From positions 50,608,174 through 50,672,173 of the forward strand of contig OW121740.1 of the NCBI GenBank assembly GCA_933228675.1: a stretch of 64,000 nucleotides of DNA. Direction: 5' to 3'. Below the pieces are notes generated by a model that saw only the letters and a program-made list of their open reading frames with translations, was not told the DNA's origin and did not search any database. Shown here piece after piece: positions 1-14,019 of the stretch; within the stretch, counting starts at the first letter, position 1, and each line of letters opens with the position of its first letter. Position numbers and translations under genes: made by a program. Source of the DNA: Stomorhina lunata. Taxonomy: Eukaryota > Arthropoda > Insecta > Diptera > Rhiniidae.

Positions 1-1572
1 TATAACTTCATTATAATACATTATAACTTCATTATAATATATTATTACTTCATTATAATACATTACAACTTCATTATAATACATCATAAATTCATTATAA
101 TACATTACAACTTCATTATAATATATCATAAATTCATTATAATACATTTTAACTTCATTATAATACATTATAACTTCATTATAATACATAATAACTTCAT
201 TATAATACATTATAACTTCATTATAATACATTATTACTCCATGATAATACATTATAACTTCATTATAATACAATATTATTTCATTATAACTTCATCATAT
301 TACATTATAACTTCATTATAATACATTATAACTTCATTATAATACATTACTACTTCATTATAATACATTTTAACTTCATTATAATACATTATAACTTTAT
401 TATAATACATTATTACTTCATTATAATACATTATAACTTCATTATAATACATCATAAATTCTTTATAATACATTACAACTTCATTATAATACATCATAAA
501 TTCATTATAATACATTATAACTTCATAATAATACATCATAAATTCATTATAATACATTTTATAACTTCATTATAATACATTATAACTTCATTATAATACA
601 TTATAACTTCATTATAATACATTAAACTTCATTATAATACATTATAACTTCATTATAATACATTATAACTTCATTATAATACATTATTTCTCCATGATAA
701 TACATTATAACTTCATTATATTACATTATTACTTCATTATAACTTCATCATATTACATTATAACTTCATTATAATACATTATAACTTCATTATAATACAT
801 TATAACTTCATCATAATACATTATAACTTCATTATAATACATTATAACTTCATTATAATACATCATAAATTCATTATAATACATTACAACTTCATTATAA
901 TACATCATAAATTCATTATAATACATTTTAGCTTCATTATAATATATTATAACTTCATTATAATACATTATAACTTCATCATAATACATTATAACTTTAT
1001 TGTAATACATTATAACTTCATTATATTACATTATAACTTCATTATAATACATTATAACTTCATTTTAATACATTATAACTTCATTATAATACATTTTTAC
1101 TCTATTATAATACATTATAACTTCATTATAATACATTATTACTTCATTATAATACATTATAACTTTATTATAATACATTATAACTTCATTATAATACATT
1201 ATAACTTCATTATAATACATTATAACTTCATTATATTATATTATTACTTCATTATTAAACATTATTACTTCATTATAATACGTTATAACTTCATTATAAT
1301 ACATTATAACTTCATTATAATACGTTATAATGTATTATAATTCATTATAATACATTATAACTTCATTATTATACATTATAACTTCATTATAATACATTAT
1401 TAATTCATTATAATAGATTATAACTTAATTATAATACATTATTACTCTATTATAATACATTATAACTTCATTATAATACATTATAACTTCATTATAATAC
1501 ATTATTACTTGATTATAATACATTTTAACTTCATTATAACACATTATAACATCATTATAATATATTAGAACA
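1..1572. repeat. 21-bp tandem array, unit containing TAACTTCATTATAATACAT
   Basis: About 75 copies of a 21-bp unit run from the first base of the window, so the array probably starts further left. Each unit junction contains TTATAAT-AC-ATTATAA, an inverted repeat with 7-base arms. Copies differ by point changes (cataaattc, catcataat, cattacaac). Because 21 is a multiple of three, the array gives stop-free stretches on the minus strand reading a 7-residue repeat such as MYYNEVI. These are a by-product of the period and are not called as genes. Confidence 0.95.
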
Positions 1573-3019
1573 AATTTTAATTACATTTCTAGACCTTAAA
1601 ATTATTATAATCTCTTATTTAAAAATTCCATTTAAAAAAATATAACTATAAATATACACAATAAACCCAGAAATCTAAAAGCACGTGCCTTTTCCCGGCC
1701 TTAGAGCAACAAATACTTCAACATTAAAAACAGCAACAAAAGAAAAATATAAACAATTCGACACAAAAAAAAACAGATCCAAGTAATAACAAACTGCGTA
1801 GTCACCAAAAAAATAAAATATTATTCATAGGCCTAACATTGAAAAACAACAAAAAATTATAGTAAAAATATTATAGCAGAAAAAAAAACAAAAATAACAA
1901 ATATAAACAAATAAATAAAAACACGAGAGTACAGAAATCTCCAAAAATATTATTTGGAAGATAAGAAAACAATAACAAATTTTGAATAAAATAAATATAA
2001 AAGAAAAACAAAGACAAACAAATACAAATAACGGCTAATTTATACAAACACACACACGAACTCAAATATTCATCATACGCACTTTTTTATTGTTTTGTTT
2101 AAATTAAATGACGCATTAAAAAAAATGGCTAACATTCACACACACTCAAATGTATAATGCTCTCTATTGTTTGATGACAGACCTCACACCTACACAAACA
2201 TATATAAATATAAACATACCTGTTCTTGGATTAATGTTAAAGGCTCTGTTATTATTTTGTTGCTGTTATCAGTTATCATGAGACATTTTAGACCAAATTA
2301 ACGGTTAATCTTTCAAATTCTCTTGGTTTTGTGAATTTCTTTTTGTGAAACTCAAGTGTTTTTGTCTAAAAGAGAATTATGTCAAGCTTTTAAGAAATTC
2401 AAATAACACTTGCTAATAGTTATTATAAAATATTTTCACTTTTTATTTAAAAAACTCAAAGATTTCAACAAATTTACAAGGTGGGCTAGACTTTTAAAGT
2501 CTCATTTCACTTTTTATTTTATTTATTTTTTTTTTTTTGGCATAGTATAACTTAAAAAAAAGGTATTGAAATTCATTTTTAAAACCAGGTCACCAGACAG
2601 CAGCTACTCGTTGTCTTATTAGTCAAAAAAAAAACAAAAAAGATAACAATAACTCAGGAAATTTTTAGCTCATACTCTTATTTGTTTACATATGAACGAA
2701 AAAATAAGCACACGAGTGTAGATTTTTTCGCCATTACTGTGCCCATTACTATAAAAATTAATGTTATACGAAATGTTTTGGCTGGTATTTTATTTGTGGA
2801 AGATAATAAAATTAATGCTAATTAAATTGTATAAATAAATAAGTAAATGTTTTGAAGACGAAGAAACGAAATGTAAATATTTTGAAAGTTAATCATAATC
2901 GGGAAGTAAAAAATGGGAACACCCATAATTGTAGTGGTCAAAAATTGTGTGTATATTTGTAGCAAATTTTATAATTATGAAATTTGACATATAATAAAGA
3001 GTTGTAATGCCTTTAAATA
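1573..3019. other. AT-rich single-copy intronic DNA
   Basis: The 21-bp array decays into non-repetitive AT-rich sequence with many A and T runs. No exon with splice signals, no RNA gene and no transposon ends were seen. Confidence 0.6.
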
Positions 3020-5105
3020 TAAAATAAGTACATCATAATATGGTCATAACACATTATAATTACATTGTAATATATCATAATACCATTGCAATGCTTTATA
3101 ACACATCACAATTGCAATATAATGCGTTTTAATATATTATAGTTGTACTATAATAAATTATAATTGCATTATAATGAGTTATGATACATTATAAACGCTT
3201 TATTATGCATTATAATACATTATTAAGAATTAAGATGAAATATTTATAATATAAAAAATTTCAATAACAATTTTAATAAAAATAATCTTAATATAATGCG
3301 TAATAATGCATTATAATCTCATTATAATGCATAACAATGCATTACAATCTTATTATAATGCATTACAATCATATTCTTATCTTATAATACATTATAATGG
3401 CATTATAATCGAATAGTTAAAGTTATAGCACATTATTGTTGCGCTTAAATGGGTCATAATTCATCATATAATGAGTTATATTCGTATTTAAATGGGTCAT
3501 AATCCATTATCTATGAGTTATAAGGCATTACTGTCGCTTTATAATGTTTTATAATACATTATAATGACATTATAATCGCATAGTTAGAGATATAGCCATT
3601 ATTGTCGCATTTTAATGGGTCATAATCCATTATACAATGAGTTATAATGCAATACTGTTGCGTTATAATTTTGTATAATACATTATAATGGCATTATAAT
3701 TGCATAGTTAAAGTAAATAATTCATCATATAATGAGTTATAATGCATTACTATCGCATTTTAATGCTTTATAACACATTATAATGACATTATAATTGCAT
3801 AGTTAGAGTTATAGCACATTTTTGTCGCATTTTAATGGGGCGTAATGCATTATATAATAAATTGTAATGCATAACTATTGCATTATAATGCTATATAATA
3901 CACTATGATGACATGATAATTGCATAGTTAGAATTATAGCATATCATTGTCGCACTTTAATGGGTCGTAATCCATTATATAATAAATTGTTATGCATTAC
4001 TATTGCATTATATTGCTTTATAATAGTTATAGCACATTATTGTCTCATTAAAATGGGTGCATTATAATGCTTTATAATACATTATCATGAAATTATAATC
4101 GCATAGTTAGAGTTATAGTCCATTATTGTCGTATTTTAATGGGTCATAATCTTTGTATAATGAGTTTGTAATGCATTACTATAGCATTATAATGCTTTAT
4201 AATACATTATAATGACATTATAATCGTAGAGTTGAAGTTATAGCACGTTATTGTCGCATTGTAATGCCTCATTATCCATTATATAAAGAGTTATAATGCA
4301 TTATTATCGCATTATAATGCTTTATAATTCATTACAATGACATTATAATACCATAGTTAGAGTAATAGCACATTATAATGCTTTATATTACACTATAATG
4401 GTGTTATAACCGCATAGTTAGAGTTATAGCACATTATTGTCGGATTTTAGTGGTTCATAATCCATTATATAATGAGTTATAATGCATTACTATTGCATTA
4501 TAAAGCATTATAATACATTATGGCCGCATATTTGGACTTATTTTTTTTAAATTCATTTATTTCAAGAAAAATATAGCATATTATTGTCGAATTTTAATTG
4601 TCGAATTTTAATGGGTCACAATTCATTATATAGTGAGTTATAATGCATTACTATCGCATTATAGTGCTTTATAATATAATACCATGACATTATTACCCAT
4701 AGTTAGAGTTATAGCATATTATTGTCGCATTTTAGTGGGTCATAATCCATTATATTATGAGTTATAATGCATTACTATTGCATTATAATGTATTATAATC
4801 GCATATTTGGAGTTATAGCATATTGTTGTCCCATTTAAATGGATCATAATCCATTATATAATAAGTTATAATGCATTAATATCGCATTATAATGCTTTAT
4901 AATGGCATTATAATAATAATAGTAAGAGTTATAGCACATTATTGCCTCATTTCAATGGATCAGAATCCATTATTTTATGAGTTATAATGCATTACTGTCG
5001 CATTATAATGCTTTTAATGACATTATATTCGCATAGTTAGAGCTTTAAATGGGTCATAATCCATTATAATAGCATTATAATGAAAAAACATTATAATACA
5101 TTTCT
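3020..5105. repeat. Degenerate ~125-bp tandem repeat rich in CATTATAATG
   Basis: A motif GCATAGTTAGAGTTATAGCA recurs near 3579, 3703, 3798, 3923, 4102, 4226, 4352, 4413 and later. The most common spacing is 124-126 bp, with shorter steps where part of a unit is missing. Each unit also holds TCATAATCCATTATATAATG, then GAGTTATAATGCATTACT and GCTTTATAATACATTATAATG. The internal word CATTATAAT is shared with the 21-bp array at the left edge, so the two may have a common origin. That link is inference. Confidence 0.85.
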
Positions 5106-6267
5106 TTTGCATTATAATCACAAAAAAAACAGTTAAAATTTTGCCTTATATAAAAATAAACCTTTCCAAAGAAATAAAAATAAATTTATGAAAACAAAAA
5201 AAATATAATATAAAGCCACAAATCACTGATCATTATAGCAAAATATTATCAATATAATAAACTATGAAGGCACAAAGAAAAAAAATTAAAAACTTTATAA
5301 AGAAATATTGAAAAAAATCAATCAAAATGTCAGTTAAACCATGAAAACATGTAATGGTTTTTTCTTGCTCTAAGTTAAGGCTTAATATAAGATGAAGCCA
5401 CCATGATTTAGAAAATTATAAAAAATAACAAAAAAAAAAAAAAAAAGAAAAACCATATTTCTTGGCTTTTATTTTTTTCTATCGATTGATCGATTTTCAT
5501 GCCAAAAGTGGCTAATTTCTGCACAGCATGCGAAAATTACCAACGGTCAGTTTATAAACGGAGAAAATACACCAACAAAAAAAAAAAACTATAATTTTTG
5601 AAAAAAAAGAAACATGATTATCCTCTTTAGCAACATCATTATGATGGTCTATAAAAGAGACTTTACGAATCGAGTCCATTTTTCTTTAACAACATCATCT
5701 TCTTTTCTTCTTGTCTTCTTCTGGAGTGAATATAATATAAGACAATGCAACATCTATATCTATCTTTCACTTAAAATCAGCATCAAGTAACTAAAACTAA
5801 CCAACAAGAAGTTGTGATGGGGGGAAATGTATATAATATAATAAAATTAGAAATAGCAAGAGGATTCAGCAAAAAAAAAATTGCTCAAAAAAAAATCTAA
5901 GTCGAGTCCATTGGCAAACCGTATATAACAGTTACTATTATTATTGTTGTTGTTGCTCTTGCTGCTGTTGCAGCAATTGTTGTAGTTCATTTTAAATCTT
6001 ATGCACATTAAAGTTTATTTCTTTTTTTGTTGTTGTCGATTTTTGTGGTCATAATTTTTGCTTTCAACACTTTTGCCAAACACTAAATATAACAAGAGAT
6101 TTGGTAATAGATATAAACATTGTACTCCGATTTCAATGGAATCATAAAGTTTACATCTATTTTTTTTCTATGGGGGGAACCAAAATCAAAGCAAACAACC
6201 AACCAACCAACAACAGCAACAGCCTCAGCATCATCGTCATTGTGTCAGTTTTAGCTCAAATGAAACT
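5106..6267. other. Single-copy stretch with poly-A runs
   Basis: Non-repetitive sequence apart from a TTG/CTG microsatellite at 5935-5985 and scattered A-runs. Short open frames here have no splice context or recognisable protein, so no gene is called. Confidence 0.5.
5935..5985. repeat. Imperfect (TTG/CTG)n trinucleotide tract
   Basis: A run of TTA, TTG, CTT and CTG triplets, ending in a GCTGCTGTTGCAGCAATTG segment that can itself fold back. Confidence 0.8.
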
Positions 6268-6715
6268 AAAACTTTCAATATCGAGCGCCAAAAAAAAGTA
6301 CAAAATATCATATTTTTAAAGCAGTTTCTTAAAAGAAAAAAATCGTTTAAAAATCTAAAAGCTTTGCATTTCTGTTTGTATAAAAATCTAAGAACAAAGC
6401 TTTTATTTTAAGATTAAAGTGGCAAACGCTCGATATGGAGTCAAGACTTTTCTTTATAAAAGCAATTCATTTTAAAACTTAAGTTAATTTGAAACAAAAC
6501 TTTCAATATCGAGCGCCAAATAAAAGTACAAAATTTCATGTTTTTAAAGCAGTTTCTTAAAAGAAAAAAATCTTTTGAAAATCTAAAAGCTTTGCATTTC
6601 TGTTTATATAAAAATCTAAGAAAAAAGCTTTTATTTTAAGATTAAAGTGGCAAACGCTCGATATGGAGTCAAAACTTTTCTTTATAAAAGCAATTCTTTT
6701 TAAAACTTATGTTAA
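6268..6715. repeat. 228-bp tandem duplication (two copies)
   Basis: ACTTTCAATATCGAGCGCC occurs at 6271 and again at 6499. The sequence after it stays nearly identical for the whole interval, including GCTTTGCATTTCTGTTT and GTGGCAAACGCTCGATATGG. Within a copy, ATATCGAGCG near the start and CGCTCGATAT near the end are inverted, so each copy could fold into a long stem. Confidence 0.9.
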
Positions 6716-7590
6716 TTTAAAGCCTTATAAACAAAGCTTTCCATTTTGAAATTTTCATTCAAAACTGACCCGAAATATCCAATAGTTTGTCCTAAGAAGA
6801 TAAATTCGAAGCTTTGAATTATTTTGAAGCCTTATTTTAATCATTTTTATTTCCAAAGCTCTTTATTAAAATTTTTAACTTCAAAGCTTTAAACTTATAT
6901 TGTAAAAGCTTTTAAAGCTTAACCGTTAAATTAATATATAGCTTTATAATCAAAGCTTTCCCTTTTTTTAAAGTATTGCCGTTAAATTAATCTAAAGCTT
7001 TATAAATAAAGCTTTCCAATTTTCATTCAAAACTGACCCAAAATATCCAATAGTTTGTCTTAAGGAGATAAATTCGAAGCTTTAAATTATTTTGCAGCTT
7101 TATTTTAATTATTTTTATTTCCAAAGCTTTTTACTAAAATTTCGATTTCGAAGCTTTAAACTTATATTATACAAGTTTTAAAAGCTTTACCGTTAATATA
7201 ATATAAAGCTTTCAAAACAAAGCTTTCCATTTTGAAATATTCATTCTAAACTGACCCAAAATATCCAATTGTTTGTCCTAAGGAGACAAATTCGAAGCTT
7301 CGAATTAATTGAAAGCCTTATTTTTATTATTTATATTTCCAAAGCTTTCCACTAAAAATTTTTAATTTTTTAATACTAATTTTAAAAGCTTAACCATTAC
7401 GTTAATATAAAACTTTATATTTCCATTTATAAATTTTCATTCAAAACTAAACCAAAATATCCAATAGTCTGTGCTTAGGAGATAAATTCGAAGCCTTAAA
7501 TTAATTTGAAGCTTTATTTTAATTATTTCTACTTCCAAAGCTTTTTATTAAAAATTTTAATTTCGAAGCTTTATACTTTTATTATAAGAT
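6716..7590. repeat. Four diverged tandem copies of a ~200-270-bp unit
   Basis: The marker ATATCCAATAGTTTGTC appears near 6773, 7042, 7259 and 7455, giving steps of about 269, 217 and 196 bp. Each copy continues with AGGAGATAAATTCGAAGCTT, then TTATTTCCAAAGCTTTTTA. Copies differ by deletions and many substitutions, so the duplication is old. Confidence 0.85.
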
Positions 7591-9409
7591 TTAATTATAT
7601 TACTAAGATTTAATGATTTTAAAGCTATCAAAGAAAGATATTAAATAAAGTTTAAAAGCTCTTCTATTAAGCTAATATTTGTTTTTAAAAAGCATTTTTT
7701 TTTTACTTTAAATAATTTAATAAAGCTTTAAGCGAAGCTTTACTGATTATTGAAAACTTAAGTTTTACAGAAGTAAATTTTGTTTTAATTTAAGCTTTAA
7801 TTCTTTTTAAAAGTATGTACTCCTTAAGTAACTGTAAAAAAATTGGCTCCAGACTCATTTTTCTTTATCTCAACTGAGCTCTGTTCACTTAGTTCTAACA
7901 TATTAAAGCTTTTGACTTCATATTAACACATTTACAATTTTAAAGCTAAGTCTAAATGGAGCTCTTTGAGTATTATAAATTTATATTAATAATTAAAGCT
8001 TTACTTAATAATCTTCTTTATATCAAAAAAGCTCTGTTAACTTAGTTCTACATTAATTAAGCTTTTGACTTAATATTAACACATTAACAATTTTAAAGTT
8101 AAGCCTAAATAAAGCTCTTTGAGTTTTATAAAATAAAAGCTTTTCTTTATGTTTATAAGTTAGAGCATTACTTGATTAAAAGTTAAGATTATGACTTAAC
8201 TTTTGTTATGGTATAAAGCCAGAATTCTTTATTTTACATTAATGTTTGACAAAAGTTAGTGTGAGGTATTTGAGGTTTAAAGCTTTACTCTAAACTCATA
8301 CAAATTTTAAGCCAAACTTACAGTGAAAAAAACAGGAGAATTTAATCATATTTAAAGCATTAACGTGTTCTTAAAAAAGGCTTTATTTCATATAAAAACA
8401 GCTGAAAGCTTTTTTTAAAGCTCTATAATAAAGTTAAAATTTTTTAATATACAGCTTAAAGCTTTAGACATATTTCTCATATATTTTTAAGACACATTTT
8501 CCTATAGAGGTCAAATTGATTTTTTAAAAGCTTTTTCTTTTTTATTTAAAAGTTGTTTGTGAACTTTCACTATATTAAAAAATATAATTTAAGCTCTGCT
8601 TGTCCAAATGCCTCGATAACATAGCCTGAGCTTTGTAAAGATCTGTCATTGTATCATGATTTTATATTTATGATTTTATATTTATCATGATTTTATATTT
8701 TTTATATTCTTAATCGAAGCTTATTTAAGTAAATGCAAAGCTCTATGATAAGTACTTAGTTAAGTTTACTATATATAAAGCTTTTTTCTTTAGTTGTGCC
8801 AAATGTGAGCTTAATTAGTTTATATATCTGTGGCAATATCAAAGAGGCTTGTTTTCCTTTATATAGATTTCATTAGCTGAAGCTTTATTAAAGCTCGAAT
8901 AACAGTTAACACTTCAAGCTTCATTTCATCAAGACAAATGTTGAAAAGCTTTCTTCTTCTTCTTCTTCTGTTATCCTTGACTCCCAGTGGAGCATAGGGC
9001 CTGAAAAAATGAAAATGAAAAGCTTTATTCGTATAATATTTTATAAAGCTCCTTGCTAAGAAAGCTTAATTTAAATAAAAAGCTTTATTCGTATTATATT
9101 TTATAAAGCTCATTGTTAAAAAAGACTAATTTTTCTGGACTAAACTAAAGATGGGTCAAAATTAAGCCTTAATAAAAACAAATATTAAGCTCTTCTTTCG
9201 AACCTTAATCCTTCTTCAAAAATTCTACTTTAATAGTAGCTTTCTAAACAAGCCAAGGAGATGGCTTGTGTTTAGCCAAACTTGAGATGAAATATTTTTG
9301 AACATTGGCAAAGGCGTAATAGCCCTAAGGCTATTAAAAAGCTTAAAGCACAGTAGGCCTAAAAGAGGTTTGCGCATGTACAAAAAACAACTAAAATTTT
9401 TAGCCAAAC

Positions 9410-9960
9410 GGCTAACTGTCTAACACACATTGGCCGTTTGACTGACTGACGTAGTGACTGTTTAAAGCTATAATTTTCTAACTTATTTTATTTTATTTTT
9501 CATTTCATTTTCTTTTTTTTTTCTATTTTTCTTTTGTTTTTATTGTTGTTTACCAAATTGAGGAAATCACGTTGCAATTCCCATGCTATGCAACGGCCGC
9601 TCGATGCCAAAAGAAAAGCAAAAACAAACGTAAACAGTTTCCACTAAAAAACTTAAGTACATATAAAAATAATACTACAATAAAATACAACTAACTAGTA
9701 AAAATGGATAGATGGACGGAGGGACCAACAAACGGACGGAGGGACGGACAGACAATAATAAAAATACTCCTCTTACCAAACAACAAACGCGAAAATGTTT
9801 ATATCGCATTTCAATCACGCGGTTTTAAACAACAACAGCACGATAATGTGCGCACGTCAATTTGCTACAATAGATTTGTAACAAAACGACGAACGAATGG
9901 GCCAACAGTCAGTCAGTCAACGACAACGGCTGCGGTAGCATAAATAGAGTGAGCGCAAGC
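9410..9960. other. Single-copy island with GGAC-rich tract
   Basis: This island lacks the AAAGCTTT words of its surroundings and has a higher GC content. It contains a degenerate GGAC/GGAGG tract near 9704-9755 and a CAGT repeat near 9909-9920. An open frame at 9704-9943 reads through this simple sequence, has a composition typical of simple repeats and no known domain. It is not called as a gene. Confidence 0.5.
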
Positions 9961-10039
9961 GCATCTTTTAAGCTTTTTCCCCTCCCTTCTTACGGCTTAT
10001 GATCTTTAACCACTTGACCAAGTGAAGGAAATAAGCTAG

Positions 10040-11400
10040 AGCAATCTTTTCATGAATTTTCTTCAACAAATGTTTAAGCTTTACTATCAGAAATTAGTAA
10101 GACAAAGTTTTTGTATTCAAAAAATACTTTTCTGGTAAAGCTTTCCGATTAAAGTTTTTTTTTTATATTGTATACTACTATACAAAGTATATTTTTCAGA
10201 AGCGCTACTTTGTAATAAAAGCTCTACAATTGGTATATATAAAGCTCAATGATAAAAGCTTAAATTCTTTTAAAAGTTCTGTGATTAAAATCTTATTCAA
10301 AACTACTAAAACTTAGCTTCATTTGCTACTAGAAGCTTAATTTGTTCCATCAAAATATCCATTAAGCCCAAAATGTTCTTATTAAAGCTCAAAAGCTCGC
10401 AGAATTAATCTTACTAATTTCAGCACTTGTCAAGTTAAAGCTTTTTTTAATAATAACATTTTCAGAAAACGTTACTCAGTTAATTAAAAGCTTTATAATT
10501 GTTGTATATAAAGCTCAATGATAAAAGCTAACATTTTGATAAAGTTTTATGATCATAATCATATTCAAAGCTACTAAAGCTCAGCTTTATTTAATACTTA
10601 AAGCTTAACTTATTCCATTAAAATGTTTTTAAAGCCCAAAATTATCTTATTAAAGCTTAAAAGCTTGCGGAACTTATTAGTCAGCAATTGTCAATTTAAA
10701 GCAGTAGCCATGAATCTGTTTAATAAATATCAAGGCTTTACTGTCAGAAATTTGTAAGACAAAGTTTTCTTTATTGAAGCAGGACATTTTTTCTAAAGCT
10801 TTCCGGTTAAAGTTTTATTTTTACATTGTTTAATAATAATATATTTAAAAAGCGTTACTCAGTTAATAAAAAGATTTATAATTGTTGTATATAAAGCTCA
10901 ATGATAAAAGCTAACAGCTTTATTTAATACTTGAAGCTTAACTTGTTCCATCAAAATGTTTTTAAAGCCCAAAATTATCTTAATTAAGCTTAAAAGCTCG
11001 CGGAACTTATTATTCAGTAATTGCCAAGTTAAAGCTTTTTACAGTAGCTATGAATCTGTTTAATAAATGTTTAGGCTTTACTATCAGAAATTAGTAAGAT
11101 AAAGCTTTTTTCAAGAAGGACTCTTCTGGTGAAGCTTTAGGATTAAAATTTTATTTCTATATACCAAAATATCTTTTGTTGTATATAAAGCTCAATGACT
11201 AAAAATAAGGTTTTTTAAAGTTATATGATCAAATGGTACAAAAGCTCATCGGTATTTGCTACTTAAAGCTTAACTTGTTCCATTAAAATATCCTAAAAGC
11301 CCAAAATGATTAAATTAAAGCTTAAAAGCTCGCGAAATTAAGCTAATTTACTTTATCACCAGTTAAATAAAAGCTTTTTTTGGTAGCTAAGAATCTGTAA
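10040..11400. repeat. Diverged tandem repeat, ~260-380-bp steps
   Basis: Two markers recur in order. TATATAAAGCTCAATGA appears near 10236, 10497, 10876 and 11175. GGCTTTACTATCAGAAATTAG and close variants appear near 10070, 10730 and 11070. TGTTCCATCAAAATGTTTTT and GCTCGCGGAACTTATTA also recur. The variable spacing reflects indels between old copies. Confidence 0.85.
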
Positions 11401-12025
11401 CTCGGAATGGACTAGATCTATATATGTATTTAGCTCTTAAAATAAAAAGAGTTAATTTAAGCTTTTTTTTAGTAAATTTGGTCATTATGGTTGCTATCAA
11501 CATAACATTTAACATGACGACCAGCCATCACTATAACAACCTGGATCTTCCTAATAATGATCTTTAAGAAACACGATCATAGTGATGTTCAAGCTGCTGT
11601 TATAACTTAGAAATGGGTTCATATGTTTTAAAGCTTTTGTAAGATTTTTTTTTGTTGTTCATCGTTTTCAGCCGCGTATGTAGAATCATTAGATTGATGA
11701 TATTTATGGTTTAACAAAACTCATATACAACTTGGAACAACAACAGCATCAGCATCAACTAAAATATCAAAACAATACAATAATATCCAACTACTACGGG
11801 AAAGAGTAACAAGAAAATACGTTAGAAAAGTAACTAAAATATTGTATGGCTAAGTTTTAGCCATAAAGTAGCTTTAAACAGCAGCCTAACGGTTTTAGTC
11901 GTAATCAAAATGGTCGCAAACCGATATGTACAATAAAGGCTGGAACAGATCTTTTAAGGAATTAAGTGATTTTTATATACTTTGAATTTGTTTGAGAGTT
12001 TAGTTTGAAAGCTCTTCAATTTAAG

Positions 12026-12088
12026 ATGAGCTTTAACCACTTTAATATGAGCTTTAACCACTTTAATATGAGCTTTAATCACTTAACA
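12026..12088. repeat. 21-bp triplet repeat
   Basis: ATGAGCTTTAACCACTTTAA starts at 12026, 12047 and 12068, so the unit is exactly 21 bp and present three times with one late substitution. Confidence 0.9.
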
Positions 12089-14019
12089 AGTTCTAAATTA
12101 TTCCATTAAGACTAAATTATTCTGCAAATAAATTTATGATTAAAGCTTTATTTGCTCCGAAAGAATATTTAGATTGGAGGACTACTTTCTTGATGTTAAA
12201 TTTAAAAAGCTTTCTCTTTAACTTTATATTTTTTTCTTTTTAAATGTTATATATAAAGTTCAATGATTGAAGCTTATCTATCTAAAGCTCAATTTGCTAC
12301 TTAAAGCTTTATCATAAAAGTTTATAAATAATTTTTTTTTTTATTTTCTAATAGAAATCGAAGCATTACCCTTTATATACAAAGTTCAATGATGCAAGCT
12401 TAGCTTTTAAGCCTTAATTTACTTATTTCAAGCTTAATTTATTTAATGAAAAGCTGTGTTTTTTAACTTCAAGTTTAATATTTTAGATCATTTAAAGCTT
12501 AATGATTGATGCTGAACTTTTTATACATAAATACAAAGATTAAAAAGCTTTAATGGTTCTTTGAACTCTTAACAATTAAACTTTAATCCTAACTTTTATT
12601 TCAAGCTTTTTGACTATAACTAAGATTAGACTACAATAAGCTTGATATATTATACTTTATTTAAACAGTAATGGTCAATGATTGAAGTTAACCCTAATCT
12701 TAATATTCAGACTTAAGTTTTTTCTTATAAAAAAGCTCTATTTTGTTATTAGCATAAATCTTAGGTAAAATCTTACCCTTATTTAATCACCAAAAATCAC
12801 AATGATAAAATTTTTCTTTACCTCTAAAGCTCTACTTAATGCAGCCATTCAAGCTTTGTAGAAACGTACTGTATATATTTTATTATTATTAGGACTAAAA
12901 TTAGTCTATAATTAGCTTGAAATATCGTATAAACTTGAAAAATTGCTATTCAATTATTAGGTATGCTAAAAGCTCACTTTTCAATTTAAATTTTGAATCA
13001 AATGAGTTGTGATAATTTTTTGCAATTTTAAATATATTTCAAAAGTTTTTCTAAGAAAAAGTTGTAATAAGAAATTATGATTCAATTCATTAGAAAAAGC
13101 TTTTTGCGTAAAAAAGCTAAATAACATCTTTTTATAAATTAAAGCCTTTATTAAAGCTATATTTTATATATAAAAGCTTTATAGTGACTAAATATGAAAT
13201 TCTTGCAATCTGAACCGGAAATAATGGGCAATTGAATCAAAAAATTTAAAAAGCTGTAGACTTAGAACAAAAGCTTTTTGCAAGCTTATTTAAAGTATAG
13301 CAATTCAATACATATTAAAAAGTGTTTCTTTTAAATTAAAGATTCTGTTATGAGAAATTTCTTACGATAAAAACTAAAAAATAGCTTTTTAGCAAAAAAA
13401 TTCAGAAGAAGCTTTTCCTTTGTTTGATAAATTTGTTTCAAATTTAAAAGCTTAAAGACTCTACTGTTCAAACAAATAGATCTAGAGATAACATTCTTTG
13501 CTCGAAAGCTTAACAAAAGCTTTTTCTAAGCTTATTGACTTATCATGGCAATTTTTAAGGTATTTCAAAATAATTTTTTTTACATACTCCGGTTTTAAAA
13601 ACAGCTTTCTTGTATTAAATAAAAGTTTATTTTAAGCTTCATCCGAACTTTTGAACTTTTTAACAATCTTAGGCTTAAATATAATTTGTTGCTTAATCGT
13701 CGGAAAAAGCTTTTCTATGATTGATAAATTTATGTATTTAAAATGAAAATACATCTTTTATTTTGAATTATTAGCTAAACGACTCTAGTTAGCTTAGCTT
13801 GAAAGCTCAATAAAAGCTTTATAATGCTTCATAAAATACATATTATTTAAACTTTTAATGTTTTTCAAAAGCATCAGTTTATTGCTATAAGACTTTGTAT
13901 TTTTGAATCATAGTTTTTAAAATCTGCCAAAATCTCAAGAAAAGTTCGTTTGGAGCTTTTTTCTACTACTAAACAAAATTTTAAGTTAAGTTTTAAGTAA
14001 AAGTATGATGCTTAAATGG

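Noticed and set aside
300..1010. Minus-strand MYYNEVI repeat proteins
   Set aside because: Period-derived frames in the 21-bp array at the left edge; they start and stop at random substitutions.
1..1572. Telomeric or centromeric satellite
   Set aside because: Arrays are short, of several unrelated kinds and embedded next to the exons of a gene; no telomere-like repeat or chromosome end is seen.
9704..9943. 79-codon frame with DRWTEGPTNGRRDGQT start
   Set aside because: It reads through a GGAC simple-sequence tract; composition is typical of microsatellites.
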